A stretch of 64,000 nucleotides of DNA from Phocoena phocoena. Lineage: Eukaryota > Chordata > Mammalia > Artiodactyla > Phocoenidae. The stretch covers positions 2,280,501-2,344,500 of the forward strand of contig NW_027077440.1 of assembly GCF_963924675.1 (NCBI RefSeq). The letters are read 5' to 3'. A program made the position numbers and the translations under genes. Every line of letters starts with the position of its first letter. Positions within the stretch are counted from its first letter, which is position 1. Shown one piece after another: positions 25,130 to 38,224 of this stretch. The notes under the pieces were generated by a model. That model searched no databases. It was given only the letters and a program-made list of their open reading frames with translations, and had not been told where the DNA came from.

Positions 25130-26004
25130 GTAAAGGAAATCTGCACTACAATGAAGTCTCACTGCCCCCCTGGCAAAAGGGCCATCTGAACAAAGTGTAA
25201 AATCCAGAAAGGTAGGACAGGATATGGAGAACAGGGAGCCTTGTTATGCTGATTGGCAGGATGTAAATTGCCAGCAGCCACACTGGAGAAGTGTATGGTG
25301 TTTCCTGAAACACGTAAGAAATAAAGCAACACAGCCTATGGCAATTGCACTTATGGTCCTATTCCTTAGGGAAATTAAAATCAAAAACAGAGAGCCACCC
25401 GAAAGTTTGGGACGGCTGTGTTCCCAAGAAGCTCGTCTACAGTACCAGGTAAATATCCCAGAAAGCAAAAAATGGATATAGAAGTTGTGGCACGTAAGTG
25501 CAATGCAGTAACACGCAGCAATGAAATCTGTGTCATCAGGCCCGTAGCGGCATAATGAGTGGATGCAGGTACGGTGATTCTACGAGAACTACGTCACACA
25601 GAAAAAGAAACATCATAAGATATCACTAATACACGGAATGTAAACTTGACTACACATGAACTGAATTACAAAACCGAACAGGGTCTCAAATTTAGAAAAC
25701 CAACTAGTGCTTGCTGATGGGGAAAGGTGCCTTGGGGTGCTGCATAAAAGCAGAGACTGAAATTAGCACAGATAACATTCCATAAGCCAAATATATAATA
25801 GACAAGACCTACTCCTTGCTCAACGAAATGGACTCAACACCACATATTCAACGCCTAGGAATATACCTGACTAGGAAGAATCTTAAGACCCATGGATATA
25901 TATGCCTCCATAAGAGAATCAAGCGTGTGTACAGCGGCATAAACGCAGCAGTGAAAATCCGATAAATCCCATTATCAAAATAAATTTCGAAAACAAAACA
26001 CAAA
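25130..26004 (+). mobile_element. Reference monomer (M15), segment 3: LINE-1 3' end fossilised in the satellite
   Basis: About 875 bp align in order with the 3' end of a LINE-1 read on the plus strand. They begin near the GGAAATCTGCACTACAATGA stretch, pass through the ORF2 C-terminus (ATGTAAATTG, then TGGATA-AGAAGTTGTGGCAC), then a 3'UTR (AGAAAAAGAAACATCATAAG, AAGACCTACT), and end in AATAAA plus an A/C-rich tail. The two LINE-1 copies in this window (minus strand at 38,691-39,362, plus strand at 46,205-46,925) contain the same ORF2 region and act as internal references. The 3'UTR type differs from those two, so the source was another LINE-1 lineage. Divergence is high, so the fusion is old. 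Confidence 0.85.
25224..25481 (+). pseudogene. LINE-1 ORF2-frame relic in M15 (85 codons)
   Basis: Type B frame starting at ATGGAGAACAGGG. It ends at TAG in GGATATAGAAG, within the WIKK motif. Confidence 0.6.
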
Positions 26005-26005
26005 G

Positions 26006-27752
26006 ACAGTGAAATAGAGAGCAATTCTTAAATAATTCACTCAGGGCATGTGATGCAACCGGGATTGACCACATCTACACCCAGAGCTGGTTGAGACATA
26101 AGGCTGGACACTTCAGGCTGATAGCATTGGTGAGTTTCGGTGAGCAAATGCAGACCCTTTGAAGTCATACAGCATGGTACCCATTCCAAGGGTCCCAACT
26201 CTCCAGGTTCAAGGGATTCTTCCTCCAGCTAAAACATGCATGGGAAACCCAGAGTATCGTCCACCGTGTGATTGGGAAACGATTTAAAATGCATCTCAGT
26301 TTTCGTATCCTGGTCCTTGGGTTCACCATTCCAGATGCTTTACTAACACTCTCCCCGCTTGGAGAGTCAGTGCCTTTAACCTCCTCTATGGCACAGCTTG
26401 CAAATTCTGTGCAAGATGAACAGGAATAGGGAGAACCAATGAGAGACTAGCTATAGGTGCCTGCACGGGCAAATGTAATGCTCATTTCCCACCAAGAAGA
26501 GGAATTAACCAAAGGCTCAGCATGCCCTGCTGAAAACAGATTAGGGCCTGAAGCAATCCTGTGGTTTTGTGCCCAGCTTACAAGAAAGCGAGTTGAAGAA
26601 AGGAGCTCAGGGGCACTGTAATTCACACACCTGCAGAGTTATAAATGACAGCTAGACTCCAAAAATATATTGAAGTAAGCCTGCGAAGGGGACTTGAAAA
26701 CGGGGCAGAGTTTCAGGAAAACCATTGCAGGGGGTAGACAGGAATTGCCCTGAAAGCATAGGAAAAGAGGCAGAACGTCGACAATGATGCACTTGGCCAA
26801 AAAGGGCGTATGCGTTATTTCCTGAATATATTCAGGAAAAAACGCATATGCCCTTTTTGGCCAACCAAGCAAGCCTGTAAAGGAAATCTGCACTACAATG
26901 AAGTCTCACAGCCCCCCGGGCAAAAGGGCCATCTGAAAAAAGTGTAAAATCCAGAAAGGTAGGACAGGATATGGAGAACAGGGAGCCTTGTTATGCTGAT
27001 TGGCAGGATGTAAATTGCCAGCAGCCACCCTGGAGAAGTGTATGGTGTTTCCTGAAACACGTAAGAAACAAAGCAACACAGCCTATGGCACTTCCACTTA
27101 TGGTCCTATAGCTTACGGAAATTAAAATCAAAAACAGACAGCCACCCCAATATTTGGGACGGCTGTGTTCACAAGAAGCTCGTCTACAGTATCAGGTAAA
27201 TATCCCAGAAAGCAAAAAATGGATAAAGATGTTGTGGCACGTACGTACATTGCAATATCACTCAGCAATGAAATCTGTGTCATCAGGCCCGTAGCGGCAT
27301 AGTGAGTGGGTGCAGATACGGTGATTCTACGTGAACTACGTCACACAGAAAAAGAAACATCATAAGATATCACTAATACACGGAATGTAAACTTAACTAC
27401 ACATGAACTGAATTACAAAACAGAACAGTGTCTCAAATTTAGAAAACCAACTAGTGCTTGCTTATGGGGAAAGGTGCGTTGGGGTGCTGCATAAAACCAG
27501 AGACTGAAATTAGCACAGATAACTTTCCATAAGCCAAATATGTAATAGACAAGACCTACTCCTTGCTCAACGAAATGGACCGAACACCACATATTCAACG
27601 CCAAGGAATATACCTGACTAGGAAGAATCTTAAAACGCATGGATGTATATGTCTCCGTAAGAGAATCAAGCGTGTGTAAAGCGGCCGAAACGCAGCAGTG
27701 AAAATCCGATAAATCCCATTATCAAAATAAATTTTGAAAACAAAACACAAAG
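26006..27752 (+). repeat. Satellite monomer M16 (type A)
   Basis: 1747 bp. Palindrome 26793-26864 with GCGTTATTTCC and GCATATGCC changes. Shares GCAGAGTTTCAGG and AAACCATTGCAG with M27, M29 and M30. Confidence 0.95.
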
Positions 27753-29498
27753 ACAGTGAAATAGAGAGCAATTCTTAAATAATTCACTCAGGGCATGTGA
27801 TGCAACCGGGATTGACCACATCTACACCCAGAGCTGGTTGAGACATAAGGCTGGACACTTCAGGCTGATAGCATTGGTGAGTTTTGGTGAGCAAATGCAG
27901 ACCCTTTGAAGTCATACTGCATGGTACCCTTTCCATGGGTCCCAACTCTCCAGGTTCAAGGCATTCTTCCTCCAGCTAAAACATGCATGGGAAACCCAGA
28001 GTATCGTCCACCGTGTGATTGGGAAACGATTTAAAATGCATCTCAGTTTTCGTATCCTGGTCCTCGGGTTCACCATTCCAGATGCTTTACTAACACTCTC
28101 CCCGCTTGGAGAGTCAGTGCCTTTAACCTCCTGTTTGGAACAGCTTGCAATTTCTGTGCAAGATGAACAGGAATAGGGAGAACCAATGAGAGACTAGCTG
28201 TAGGTGTCTGCACGGGCAAATGTAACGCTCATTGCCGACCAGGAAGAGGAATTAAACAAAGGCTCAGCGTGCCCTGCGGAAAACAGATTAGGGCCTGAAG
28301 CAATCCTGCGGTTTTGTGCCCAGCTCACAAGAAAGCGAGTTGAAGAAAGGAGCTAAGCGGCAATGTAATTCACAAACCTGCAGAGTTATAAATGACAGCC
28401 ATCCTCCAAAAATATATTGAAGTAAGCCTGCGAAGGGGACTTGAAAGCGGGGCAGAATTTCAGGAAAAAGATTGCAGGGGTAGACTGGAATTGCCCTGAA
28501 AGCATAGGAAAAGAGGCACAACGTCGACAATGATGCACTTGGCCAAAAAGGGCGTATGCGTTTTTTCCTGAATATATTCAGGAAAAAACGCATACGGCCT
28601 TTTTGGCCCACCAAGCAAGCCTGTAAAGGAAATCTGCACTACAATGAAGTCTCACTGCCCCCCGGGCTAAAGGGCCATCTGAAAAAAGTGTAAAATCCAG
28701 AAAGGTAGGACAGGATATGGAGAACAGGGAGCCTTGTTATGCTGATTGGCAGGATGTAAATTGCCGGCAGCCACCCTGGAGAAGTGTATGGTGTTTCCTG
28801 AATCACGTAAGAAACAAAGCAACACAGCCTATGGCACTTCCACTTATGGTCCTATAGCTTACGGAAATTAAAATCAAAAACAGACAGCCACCCCAATATT
28901 TGGGACGGCTGTGTTCACAAGAAGCTCGTCTACAGTATCAGGTAAATATCCCAGAAAGCAAAAAATGGATAAAGAAGTTGTGGCACGTACGTACAATGCA
29001 ATATCACTCAGCAATGAAATCTGTGTCATCAGTCCTGTAGCGGCATAGTGAGTGGATGCAGGTATGGTGATTCTACGTGAACTACGTCACACAGAAAAAG
29101 AAACATCATAAGATATCACTAATACACGGAATGTAAACTTGACTACACATGAACTGAATTACAAAACAGAACAGGGTCTCAAATTTAGAAAACCAACTAG
29201 TGCTTGCTTATGGGTGAAGGTGCCTTGGGGTGCTGCATAAAACCAGAGAGTGAAATTAGCACAGATAACTTTCCATAAGCCAAATATGTAATAGACAAGA
29301 CCTACACCTTGCTCAACGAAATGGACCCAACACCACATATTCAACGCCTAGGAATATACCTGACTAGGAAGAGTCTTAAAACCCATGGATATATATGTCT
29401 CCGTAAGAGAATCAAGCATGGGTACTGTGGCCGAAACGCAGCAGTGAAAATGCGATAAATCCCATTATCAAAGTAAATTTCGAAAACAAAACACAAAG
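27753..29498 (+). repeat. Satellite monomer M17 (type A)
   Basis: 1746 bp. Palindrome 28539-28610 ends GGCCCA and has CGGCC in the right arm. Contains GAGCTAAGCGGC as in M1. Confidence 0.95.
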
Positions 29499-31245
29499 AC
29501 AGTGAAATAGAGAGCAATTCTTAAATAATTCACTCAGGGCATGTGATGCAACCGGGATTGACCACATCTACACCCAGAGCTGGTTGAGACATAAGGCTGG
29601 ACACTTCAGGCTGATAGCATTGGTGAGTTTCGGTGAGCAAATGCAGACCCTTTGAAGTCATACTGCATGGTACACATTCCATGGGTCCCAACTCTCCAGG
29701 TTCAAGGGATTCTTCCTCCAGCTAAAACATGCATGGGAAACCCATAGTATCGTCCACCGTGTGATTGGGAAACGATTTAAAATGCATCTCAGTTTTCGTA
29801 TCCTGGTCCTCGGGTTCACCATTCCAGATGCTTTACTAACACTCTCCCCGCTTGGAGAGTCAGTGCCTTTAACCTCCTCTTTGGCACAGCTTGCAATTTC
29901 TGTGCAAGATGAACAGGAATAGGGAGAACCAATCAGAGACTAGCTGTAGGTGTCTGCACGGGCAAATGTAACGCTCATTGCCCACCAGGAAGAAGAATTA
30001 AACAAAGGCTCAGTGTGCCCTGCTGGAAACAGATTAGGGCCTGAAGCAATCCTGTGGTTTTGTGCCCAGCTCACAAGAAAGCGAGTTGAAGAAAGGAGCT
30101 CAGGGGCACTGTAATTCACAAACCTGCAGAGTTATAAATGACTGCTATCTTCCAACAGTATATTGAAGTAAGCCTGCGAAGGGGACTTGAAAGCGGGGCA
30201 GAATTTCAGGAAAATGATTGCAGGGGGTAGACTGGAATTGCCCTGAAAGCATAGGAAAAGAGGCAGAACGTCGACAATGATGCACTTGGCCAAAAAGGGC
30301 GTATGCGTTTTTTCCTGAATATATTCAGAAAAAAACGCATATGCACTTTGTGGCCAACCAAGCAAGCCTGTAAAGGAAATCTGCACTACAATGAAGTCTC
30401 ACTGCCCCCCTGGCAAAAGGGCCATCTGAAAAAAGTGTAAAATCCAGAAAGGTAGGACAGGATATGGAGAACAGGGAGCCTTGTTATGCTGATTGGCAGG
30501 ATGTAAATTGTGAACAGCCACCCTGGAGAAATGTATGGTGTTTCCTGAAACACCTAAGAAATAAAGCAACACAGCGTATGGCAATTGCACTTATGGTCCT
30601 AGTGCTTACGGAAATTAAAATCAAAAACAGAGAGCCACCCCAAAGTTTGGGACGGCTGTGTTCCCAAGAAGCTCGTCTACAGTACCAGATAAATATCCCA
30701 GAAAGCAAAAAATGGATAAAGAAGTTGTTGCACGTACGTGCAATGCAATATCACTCAGCAATGAAATCTGTGTCATCAGGCCCGTAGCGGCATAGTGAGT
30801 GGATGCAGGTACGGTGATTCTACGTGAACTACGTCACACAGAAAAAGAAACATCATAAGATATCTCTAATACACGGAATGTAAACTTGACTACACATGAA
30901 CTGAATTACAAAAGAGAACAGGGTCTCAAGTTTAGAAAACCAACTACTGCTTGCTTATGGGGAAAGGTGCCTTGGGGTGCTGCATAAAACCAGAGACTGA
31001 AATTAGCACAGATAACTTTCCATAAGCCAAATATGTAATAGACAAGACCTACTCCTTGCTCAACGAAATGGACCCAACACCACATATTCAACGCCTAGGA
31101 ATATACCTGACTAGGAAGAATCTTAAAACACATGGATATATATGTCTCCGTAAGAGAATCAAGCGTGTGTACAGCGACCGAAACGCAGCAGTGAAAATCC
31201 GACAAATCCCATTATCAAAATAAATTTGGAAAACAAAACACAAAG
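29499..31245 (+). repeat. Satellite monomer M18 (type B)
   Basis: 1747 bp. Palindrome 30286-30357 has several right-arm changes (ATTCAGAAAAAA, GCATATGCACTTTGTGG). Confidence 0.95.
30464..30787 (+). pseudogene. LINE-1 ORF2-frame relic in M18 (107 codons)
   Basis: Full type B frame from ATGGAGAACAGGG to the TAG of GGCCCGTAGCGG. It keeps Cys residues at CYADWQDVNC and the WIKKLLHVRAMQYH motif. Confidence 0.65.
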
Positions 31246-32990
31246 ACAGTGAAATATAGAGCAATTCTTAAATAATTCACTCAGGGCATGTGAAGCAACC
31301 GGGATTGACCACATCTACACCAAGAGCTGGTTGAGACATAAGGCTGGACACTTCAGGCTGTTAGCATTGGTGAGTTTCTGTGAGCAAATGCAGACCCTTT
31401 GAAGTCAGACTGCATGGTACTCATTCCATGAGTCCCAACTCTCCAGGTTCAAGGGATTCTTCCTCCAGCTAAACATGCATGGGAAACCCACAGTATCATC
31501 CACCGTGTGATTGGGAAACGATTTAAAATGCATCTCAGTTTTCGTATCCTGGGCCTCGGGTTCACCATTCCAGAAGCTTTACTAACACTCTCCCCACTTG
31601 GAGAGTCAGTGCCTTTAACCTCCTCTTTGGCACAGCTTGCAATTTCTGTGCAAGATGAACAGGAATAGGGAGAACCAAAGAGAGACTAGCTGTAGGTGTC
31701 TGCACAGGCTAATGTAACGCTCATTGCCGACCAGGAAGAGGAATTAAACAAAGGCTCAGCGTGCCCTGCTAAAAACAGATTAGGGCCTGAAGCAATCCTG
31801 CGGTTTTGTGCCCAGCTCACAAGAAAGCGAGTTGAAGAACGGAGCTCTGTGGCACTGTAATTCACAAACCTGCAGCGTTATAAATGACAGCTATCCTCCA
31901 AAAATATATTGAAGTAAGCCTGCGAAGGGGACTTGAAAGCGGGGCAGAATTTCAGGAAAACGATTGGAGGGGTAGACTGGAATTGCCCTGAAAGCATCGG
32001 AAAAGATTCAGAACGTCGACAATGATGCACTTGGCCAAAAAGTGCGTATGCGTTTTTTCCTGAATATATTCAGGAAAAAACGCAAAAGCCCTTTTTGGCC
32101 AACCAAGCAAGCCTGTAAAGGAAATCTGCACTACAATGAAGTCTCACTGCCCCCCGGGCAAAAGGGCCATCTGAAAAAAGTGTAAAATCCAGAAAGGTAG
32201 GACAGGATATGGAGAACAGGGAGCCTTGTTATGCTGATTGGCAGGATGTAAATTGCCAACAGCCACCCTGGCGAAGTGTATGGTGTTTCCTGAAACACGT
32301 AAGAAATAAAGCAATACAGCCTATGGCAATTGCACTTATGGTCCTATTCCTTAGGGAAATTAAAATCAAAAACAGAGAGCCACCCCAAAGTTTGGGACGG
32401 CTGTGTTCCCAAGAAGCTCATCTACAGTACCAGGTAAATATCCCAGAAAGCAAAAAATGGATAAAGAATTTGTGGCACGTACGTGCAATGCAATATCACT
32501 CAGCAATGAAATCTGTGTCATCAGGCTCGTAGCGGCATAGTGAGTGGATGCAGGTACGGTGATTCTACGTGAACTACGTCACACAGAAAAAGAAACATCA
32601 TAAGATATCACTAATACACGGAATGTAAACTTGACTACACATGAACTGAATTACAAAACAGAACAGGGTCTCAAATTTAGAATACCAACTAGTGCTTGCT
32701 TATGGGGAAAGGTGCCTTGGGGTGCTGCATAAAACCAGAGACTGAAATTAGCACAGATAACTTTCCATAAGCTAAATACCTAATAGAAAAGACCTACTCC
32801 TTGCTCAACGAAATGGACTCAACACCACATATTCAACGCCTAGGGATATACCTGACTAGGAAGTATCTTAAAACCCATGGATATATATGTCTCCGTAAGA
32901 GAATCAAGCGTGTGTACAGCGGGCGATATGCAGCAGTGAAAATCCGATAAATCCCATTATCAAAATAAATTTCGAAAACAAAACACAAAG
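31246..32990 (+). repeat. Satellite monomer M19 (type B)
   Basis: 1745 bp. Palindrome 32031-32102 with AAGTGCG on the left and CGCAAAAGCCC on the right. Open 107-codon ORF2-frame relic. Confidence 0.95.
32209..32532 (+). pseudogene. LINE-1 ORF2-frame relic in M19 (107 codons)
   Basis: Same frame and ends as M18, with WIKNLWHVRAMQYH. Differences from M18 include amino-acid changes, so neither copy shows obvious purifying constraint by eye. Confidence 0.65.
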
Positions 32991-34734
32991 ACAGTGAAAT
33001 AGAGAGCAATTCTTAAATAATTCACTCAGGGCATGTGATGCAACCGGGATTGACCACATCTACACCCAGAGCTGGTTGAGACATAAGGCTGGACACTTCA
33101 GGCTGATAGCATTGGTGAGTTTCGGTGAGCAAATGCAGACCCTGTGAAGTCATACTGCATGGTACCTATTCCATGGGTCCCAACTCTTCAGGTTCAAGGG
33201 ATTCTTCCTCCAGCTAAAACATGCATGGGAATCCCACAGTATGGTCCACCGTGTGATTGGGAAACGATTTAAAATGCATCTCAGTTTTTGTATCCTGGTC
33301 CTCGGGTTCACCATTCCAGATGCTTAGTAACACTCTCCCTGCTTGGAAGTCAGTGCCTTTAACCTCCTGTTTGGCACAGCTTGCAATTTCTGTGCAAGAT
33401 GAACAGGAATAGGGAGAACCAATGAGAGAATAGCTATAGGTGTCTGCACGGGCAAATGTAACGCTCATTTCCACCAGGAAGAGGAATTAACCAAAGGCTC
33501 AGTGTGCCCTGCCGGAAACAGATTAGGGCCTTAAGCAATCCTGCGATTTTGTGCCCAGCTCACAAGAAAGCGAGTTGAAGAAAGGAGCTCAGGTGCACTG
33601 TAATTCACAAACATGCAGAGTTATAAATGACAGCTATCCTCCAAAAATATATTGAAGTAAGCCTGCGAAGGGGACTTGAAAGCGGGGCAGAATTTCAGGA
33701 AAACGATTGCAGGGGGTAGACAGGAATTGCCCTGAAAGCATGGGAAAAGAGGCAGAACTTCGACAATGATGCACTTGGCCAAAAAGGGCGTATGCGTTTT
33801 TTCCTGAATATATTCAGGAAAAAACGCATACGCCCTTTTTGGCCAACCAAGCAAGCCTGTAAAGGAAATCTGCAGTACAATGAAGTCTTACTGCCCCCCG
33901 GGCAAAAGGGCCCTCTGAAAAAAGTGTAAAATCCAGAAAGGTAGGACAGGATATGGAGAACAGGGAGCCTTGTTATGCTGATTGGCAGGATGTAAATTGC
34001 CAGCAGCCACCCTGGAGAAGTGTATGGTGTTTCCTGAAACACGTAAGAAACAAAGCAACACAGCCTATGGCACTTCCACTTATGGTCCTATAACTTACGG
34101 AAATTAAAATCAAAAACAGACAGCCACCCCAATATTTGGGACGGCTGTGTTCACAAGAAGCTCATCTACAGTATCAGGTAAATATCCCAGAAAGCAAAAA
34201 ATGGATAAAGAAGTTGTGGCACGTACGTACAATGCAATATCACTCAGCAATGAAATCTGTGTCATCAGGCCCGTAGCGGCATAGTGAGTGGATGCAGGTA
34301 CGGTGATTCTACGTGAACTACGTCACACAGAAAAAGAAACATCATAAGATATCACTAATACACGAAATGTAAACTTGACTACACATGAACTGAATTACAA
34401 AACAGAACAGGGTCTCAAATTTAGAAAACCAACTAGTGCTTGCTTATGGGGAAAGGTGCCTTGGGGTGCTGCATAAAACCAGAGACTGAAATTAGCACAG
34501 ATAACTTTCCATAAGCCAAATATGTAATAGACAAGACCTACTCCTTGTTCAACGAAATGGACCCAACACCACATATTCAACGCCTAGGAATATACCTGAC
34601 TAGGAAGAATCTTAAAACCCATGGATATATATGTCTCCGTAAGAGAATCAAGCATGTGTACAGCGGCCGAAACGCAGCAGTGAAAATCCGATAAATCCCA
34701 TTATCAAAATAAATTTCGAAAACAAAACACAAAG
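32991..34734 (+). repeat. Satellite monomer M20 (type A)
   Basis: 1744 bp. Palindrome 33775-33846 is perfect. Its first ~350 bp share variants with the M3-M5 triplet (CCTATTCCATGG, ACTCTTCAGG, CACAGTATGG), again with TAA at the type A stop site. Confidence 0.95.
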
Positions 34735-36481
34735 ACAGTGAAATAGAGAGCAATTCTTAAATAATTCACTCAGGGCATGTGATGCAACCGGGATTGACCA
34801 CATCTACACCCAGAGCTGGTTGAGACATAAGGCTGGACACTTCAGGCTGATAGCATTGGTGAGTTTCGGTGAGCAAATGCAGACCCTTTGAAGTCATACT
34901 GCATGGTACCCATTCCATGGGTCCCAACTCTCCAGGTTCAAGGCATTCTTCCTCCAGCTAAAACATGCATGGGAAACCCAGAGTATCGTCCACCATGTGA
35001 TTGGGAAACGATTTAAAATGCATCTCAGTTTTCGTATCCTAGTCCTCGGGTTCACCATTCCAGATGCTTTACTAACACTCTCCCCGCTTGGAGAGTCAGT
35101 GCCTTTAACCTCCTGTTTGGCACAGCTTGCAATTTCTGTGCAAGATGAACAGGAATAGGGAGAACCAATGAGAGACTAGCTGTAGGTGTCTGCAGGGGCA
35201 AATGTAACGCTCATTTACCACCAGGAAGAGGAATTAACCAAAGGCTCAGTGTGCCCTGCTGGAAACAGATTAGTGCCTGAAGCAATCCTGCGGTTTTGTG
35301 CTCAGCTCAGAAGAAAGCGAGTTGAAGAAAGGAGCTCAGGGGCACTGTAATTCACAAACCTGCAGAGTTATAAATGACAGCTATCTTCCAAAAGTATATT
35401 GAAGTATACCTGCGAAGGGGACTTGAAAGCGGGGCAGAATTTCAGGAAAACGAATGCAGGGGGTAGACTGGAATTGCCCTGAAAGCATAGGAAAAGAGGC
35501 AGAACGTCGACAATGATGCACTTGGCCAAAAAGGGCGTATGCGTTTTTTCCTGAATATATTCAGGAAAAAACGCATATGCCCTTTTTGGCCAACCAAGCA
35601 AGCCTGTAAAGGAAATCTGCACTACAATGAAGTCTCACTGCCCCCCTGGCAAAAGAGCCATCTGAAAAAAGTGTAAACTCCAGAAAGGTAGGACAGGATA
35701 TGGAGAACAGGGCGCCTTGTTATGCTGATTGGGAGTATGTAAATTGCCAACAGCCACCCTGGAGAAGTGTATGGTGTTTCCAGAAACACGTAAGAAATAA
35801 AGGAACACAGCCTATGGCAATTGCACTTATGGTCCTCTTGCTTAGGGAAATTAAAATCAAAAACAGAGATCCACCCCAAAGTTTGGGACGGCTGTGTTCC
35901 CAAGAAGCTCGTCTACAGTACCAGGTAAATATCCCAGAAAGCAAAAAATGGATAAAGGAGTTGTGGCACGTACGTGCAAAGCAATATCACTCAGCAATGA
36001 AATCTGTGTCATCAGGCCCGTAGCGGCATAGTGAGTGGATGCAGGTACGGTGATTCTACGTGAACTACATCACTCAGAAAAAGAAACATCATAAGATATC
36101 ACTAATACACGGAATGTAAATTTAACTACACGTGAACTGAATTACAAAACAGAACAGCGTCTCAAATTTTGAAAACCAACTAGTGCTTGCTTATGGGGAA
36201 ATGTGCGTTGGGATGCTGCATAAAACCAGAGACTGAAATTAGCACAGATAACTTTCCATAAGCCAAATATGTAATAGACAAGACCTACTCCTTGCTCAAC
36301 GAAATGGACTCAACACCACATATTCAACGCCTAGGAGTATACCTGACTAGGAAGAATCTTAAAACCCATGGATTTATATGTCTCCGTAAGAGAATCAAGC
36401 GTGTGTACAGCGGCATAAACGCAACAGTGAAAATCCGATATATCCCATTATCAAAATAAATTTCAAAAACAAAACACAAAG
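34735..36481 (+). repeat. Satellite monomer M21 (type B)
   Basis: 1747 bp. Palindrome 35522-35593 with one mismatch (GCATATGCC). Last canonical-looking unit before the island. Confidence 0.95.
35700..36023 (+). pseudogene. LINE-1 ORF2-frame relic in M21 (107 codons)
   Basis: Same frame; several substitutions (YADWEYVNC, WIKELWHVRAKQYH). Confidence 0.65.
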
Positions 36482-38224
36482 ACAGTGAAATAGAGAGCAA
36501 TTCTTAAACAATTCACTCAGGGCATGTGATGCAACCGGGATTGACCACATCTACACCCAGAGCTGGTTGAGACATAAGGCTGGACACTTCAGGCTGATAG
36601 CATTGGTGAGTTTTGGTGAGCAAATTCAGACCCTTTGAAGTCATACTGCATGGTACCCATTCCATGGGTCCCAACTCTCCAGGTTCAAGGGATTCTTCCT
36701 CCAGCTAAAACATGCATGGGAAACCCAGAGTATCGTCCACTGTGTGATTGGGAAATGATTTAAAATGCATCTCAGTTTTCGTATCCTGGTCCTCGGGTTC
36801 ACCATTCCAGATGCTTTACTGACACTCTCCCTGCTTGGAGAGTCAGTGCCTTTAACCTCCTCTTTGGCACAGCTTGCAATTTCTGTGCAAGATGAACAGG
36901 AATAGGGAGAACCAATGAGAGACTAGCTGTAGTTGTCTGCACTGGCAAATATAATGCTCATTTCCCACCAGGAAGAGGAATCAACCAAAGGCTCAGCATG
37001 CCCTGCTGGAAAGAGATTAGTGCCTGAAGCAATCCTGCGGTTTTGTGCCCAGCTCACAAGAAAGCGAGTTGAAGAAAGGAGCTCAGGGGCACTGTAATTC
37101 ACAAACCTGCAGAGTTATAAATGACAGCTATCCTCCAAAAATATATTGAAGTAAGCCTACAAAGGGGACTTGAAATCAGGGCAGAAATTCAGGAAAACGA
37201 TTGAAGGGTTAAACTGGAATTGCACTTAAAGAATAGGAAAAGGGGCAGAACGTCGATAATGATGCACTTGTCCAAAAAGTTCGGATGCTTTTTTCCCTAA
37301 ATATATTCAGGAAAAAACGCATACGCACTTTTTGGCCAACCAAGCAAGCTTGTAAATAAACCTGCACTACAATGAAGTCTCAGTGCCCCCCAGGGCAAAA
37401 GGGCCATTTAAAAAAATTGTAAAATCCAGAAACGGAGGACAGGCAATGGAAAACAGGGATCCTTATTATGCTGATGCATATGATGTAAATTGCCGACAGC
37501 CATTCTGGAGAAGTGTTATGTGTTTCCTGAAACACGTAAAAAACAAAGCAACACAGCCTATGGCACTTCCACTTATGGTCCTACAGCTTAGGGAAATTAA
37601 AATCAAAAACACCCAGCCACCTCAAAGTTTGGGAACTCTCTGTTCACAAGAACCTCGTTTACAGTACCAGGTAAATATCTCAGAGAGCAAACAATGGATA
37701 AAGAAGTTGTGGTAGGTACGTACAATGGAATATCACTCAGCAATGAAATCTGTCATCAGGCCCGTAGCGGCATAGTGAGTGGATTCAGGTATGGTGATTC
37801 TACGTGAAATAAGTCACACATAAAAAGAAACATCATAAAATATCACTAATACACAATATGTAAACTTGACTACACATGAACTGAATTACAAAACAGAACA
37901 GTCTCAAATTTAGAAAACCAACTTGTGCTTTCTTATGGAGAAAGGTGCGTTGGAGTGCTGCATAAAACCAGAGACTGAAATTAGCACAGATACCGTTCCA
38001 TAAGCCAAATATGTAATAGACAAGACCTACTCCTTGCTCAACGAAATGGACTCAACACCACATATTCAACGCCTAGGAATATACCTGACTAGGAAGAATC
38101 TTAAAACCCGTGGATATTTATGTCTCCGTAAGAGAATCAAGAGTGTGTACAGCGGCATTAACGCAGCAGTGAAAATCCGATAAATCCCAGTGTCAAAAAA
38201 AAATTTCAAAAACAAAACACAATG
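36482..38224 (+). repeat. Satellite monomer M22 (decayed, island edge)
   Basis: 1743 bp. The first ~650 bp are canonical; from about 37,150 on it is much more diverged. Palindrome 37268-37339 is degenerate, with a left arm CCAAAAAGTTCGGATGC that resembles a mariner terminus more than the canonical arm does. At the A/B site it reads CTACAGC, so the ORF2 frame is open. ATGGAATATCACTCAG is nearer to LINE-1 than the canonical ATGCAATATCACTCAG. Confidence 0.9.
37383..37715 (+). pseudogene. LINE-1 ORF2-frame relic in decayed M22 (110 codons)
   Basis: Open in an old monomer of neither A nor B type (CTACAGC at the A/B site). It ends at TGGTAGG in the WIKKLW motif. It suggests that the open state is ancestral and the type A stop derived. 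Confidence 0.6.

Larger units (their letters stand above)
24259..26005 (+). repeat. Satellite monomer M15 (type B, reference unit)
   Basis: 1747 bp. Used as reference for the three-part structure. Palindrome 25046-25117 is perfect. ATATAGAAG at about 25,475 puts a stop early in the type B frame, which ends at 25,481. Confidence 0.95.

Noticed and set aside
25284..25310. Possible protein-coding genes on the minus strand: an 84-codon frame (MQISFTGLLGWPKRAYAF...) recurring in almost every monomer
   Set aside because: It lies across the palindrome and repeats only because the monomer repeats. Its length varies with single indels, it has no domain, and the palindrome part encodes the same peptide on both strands.
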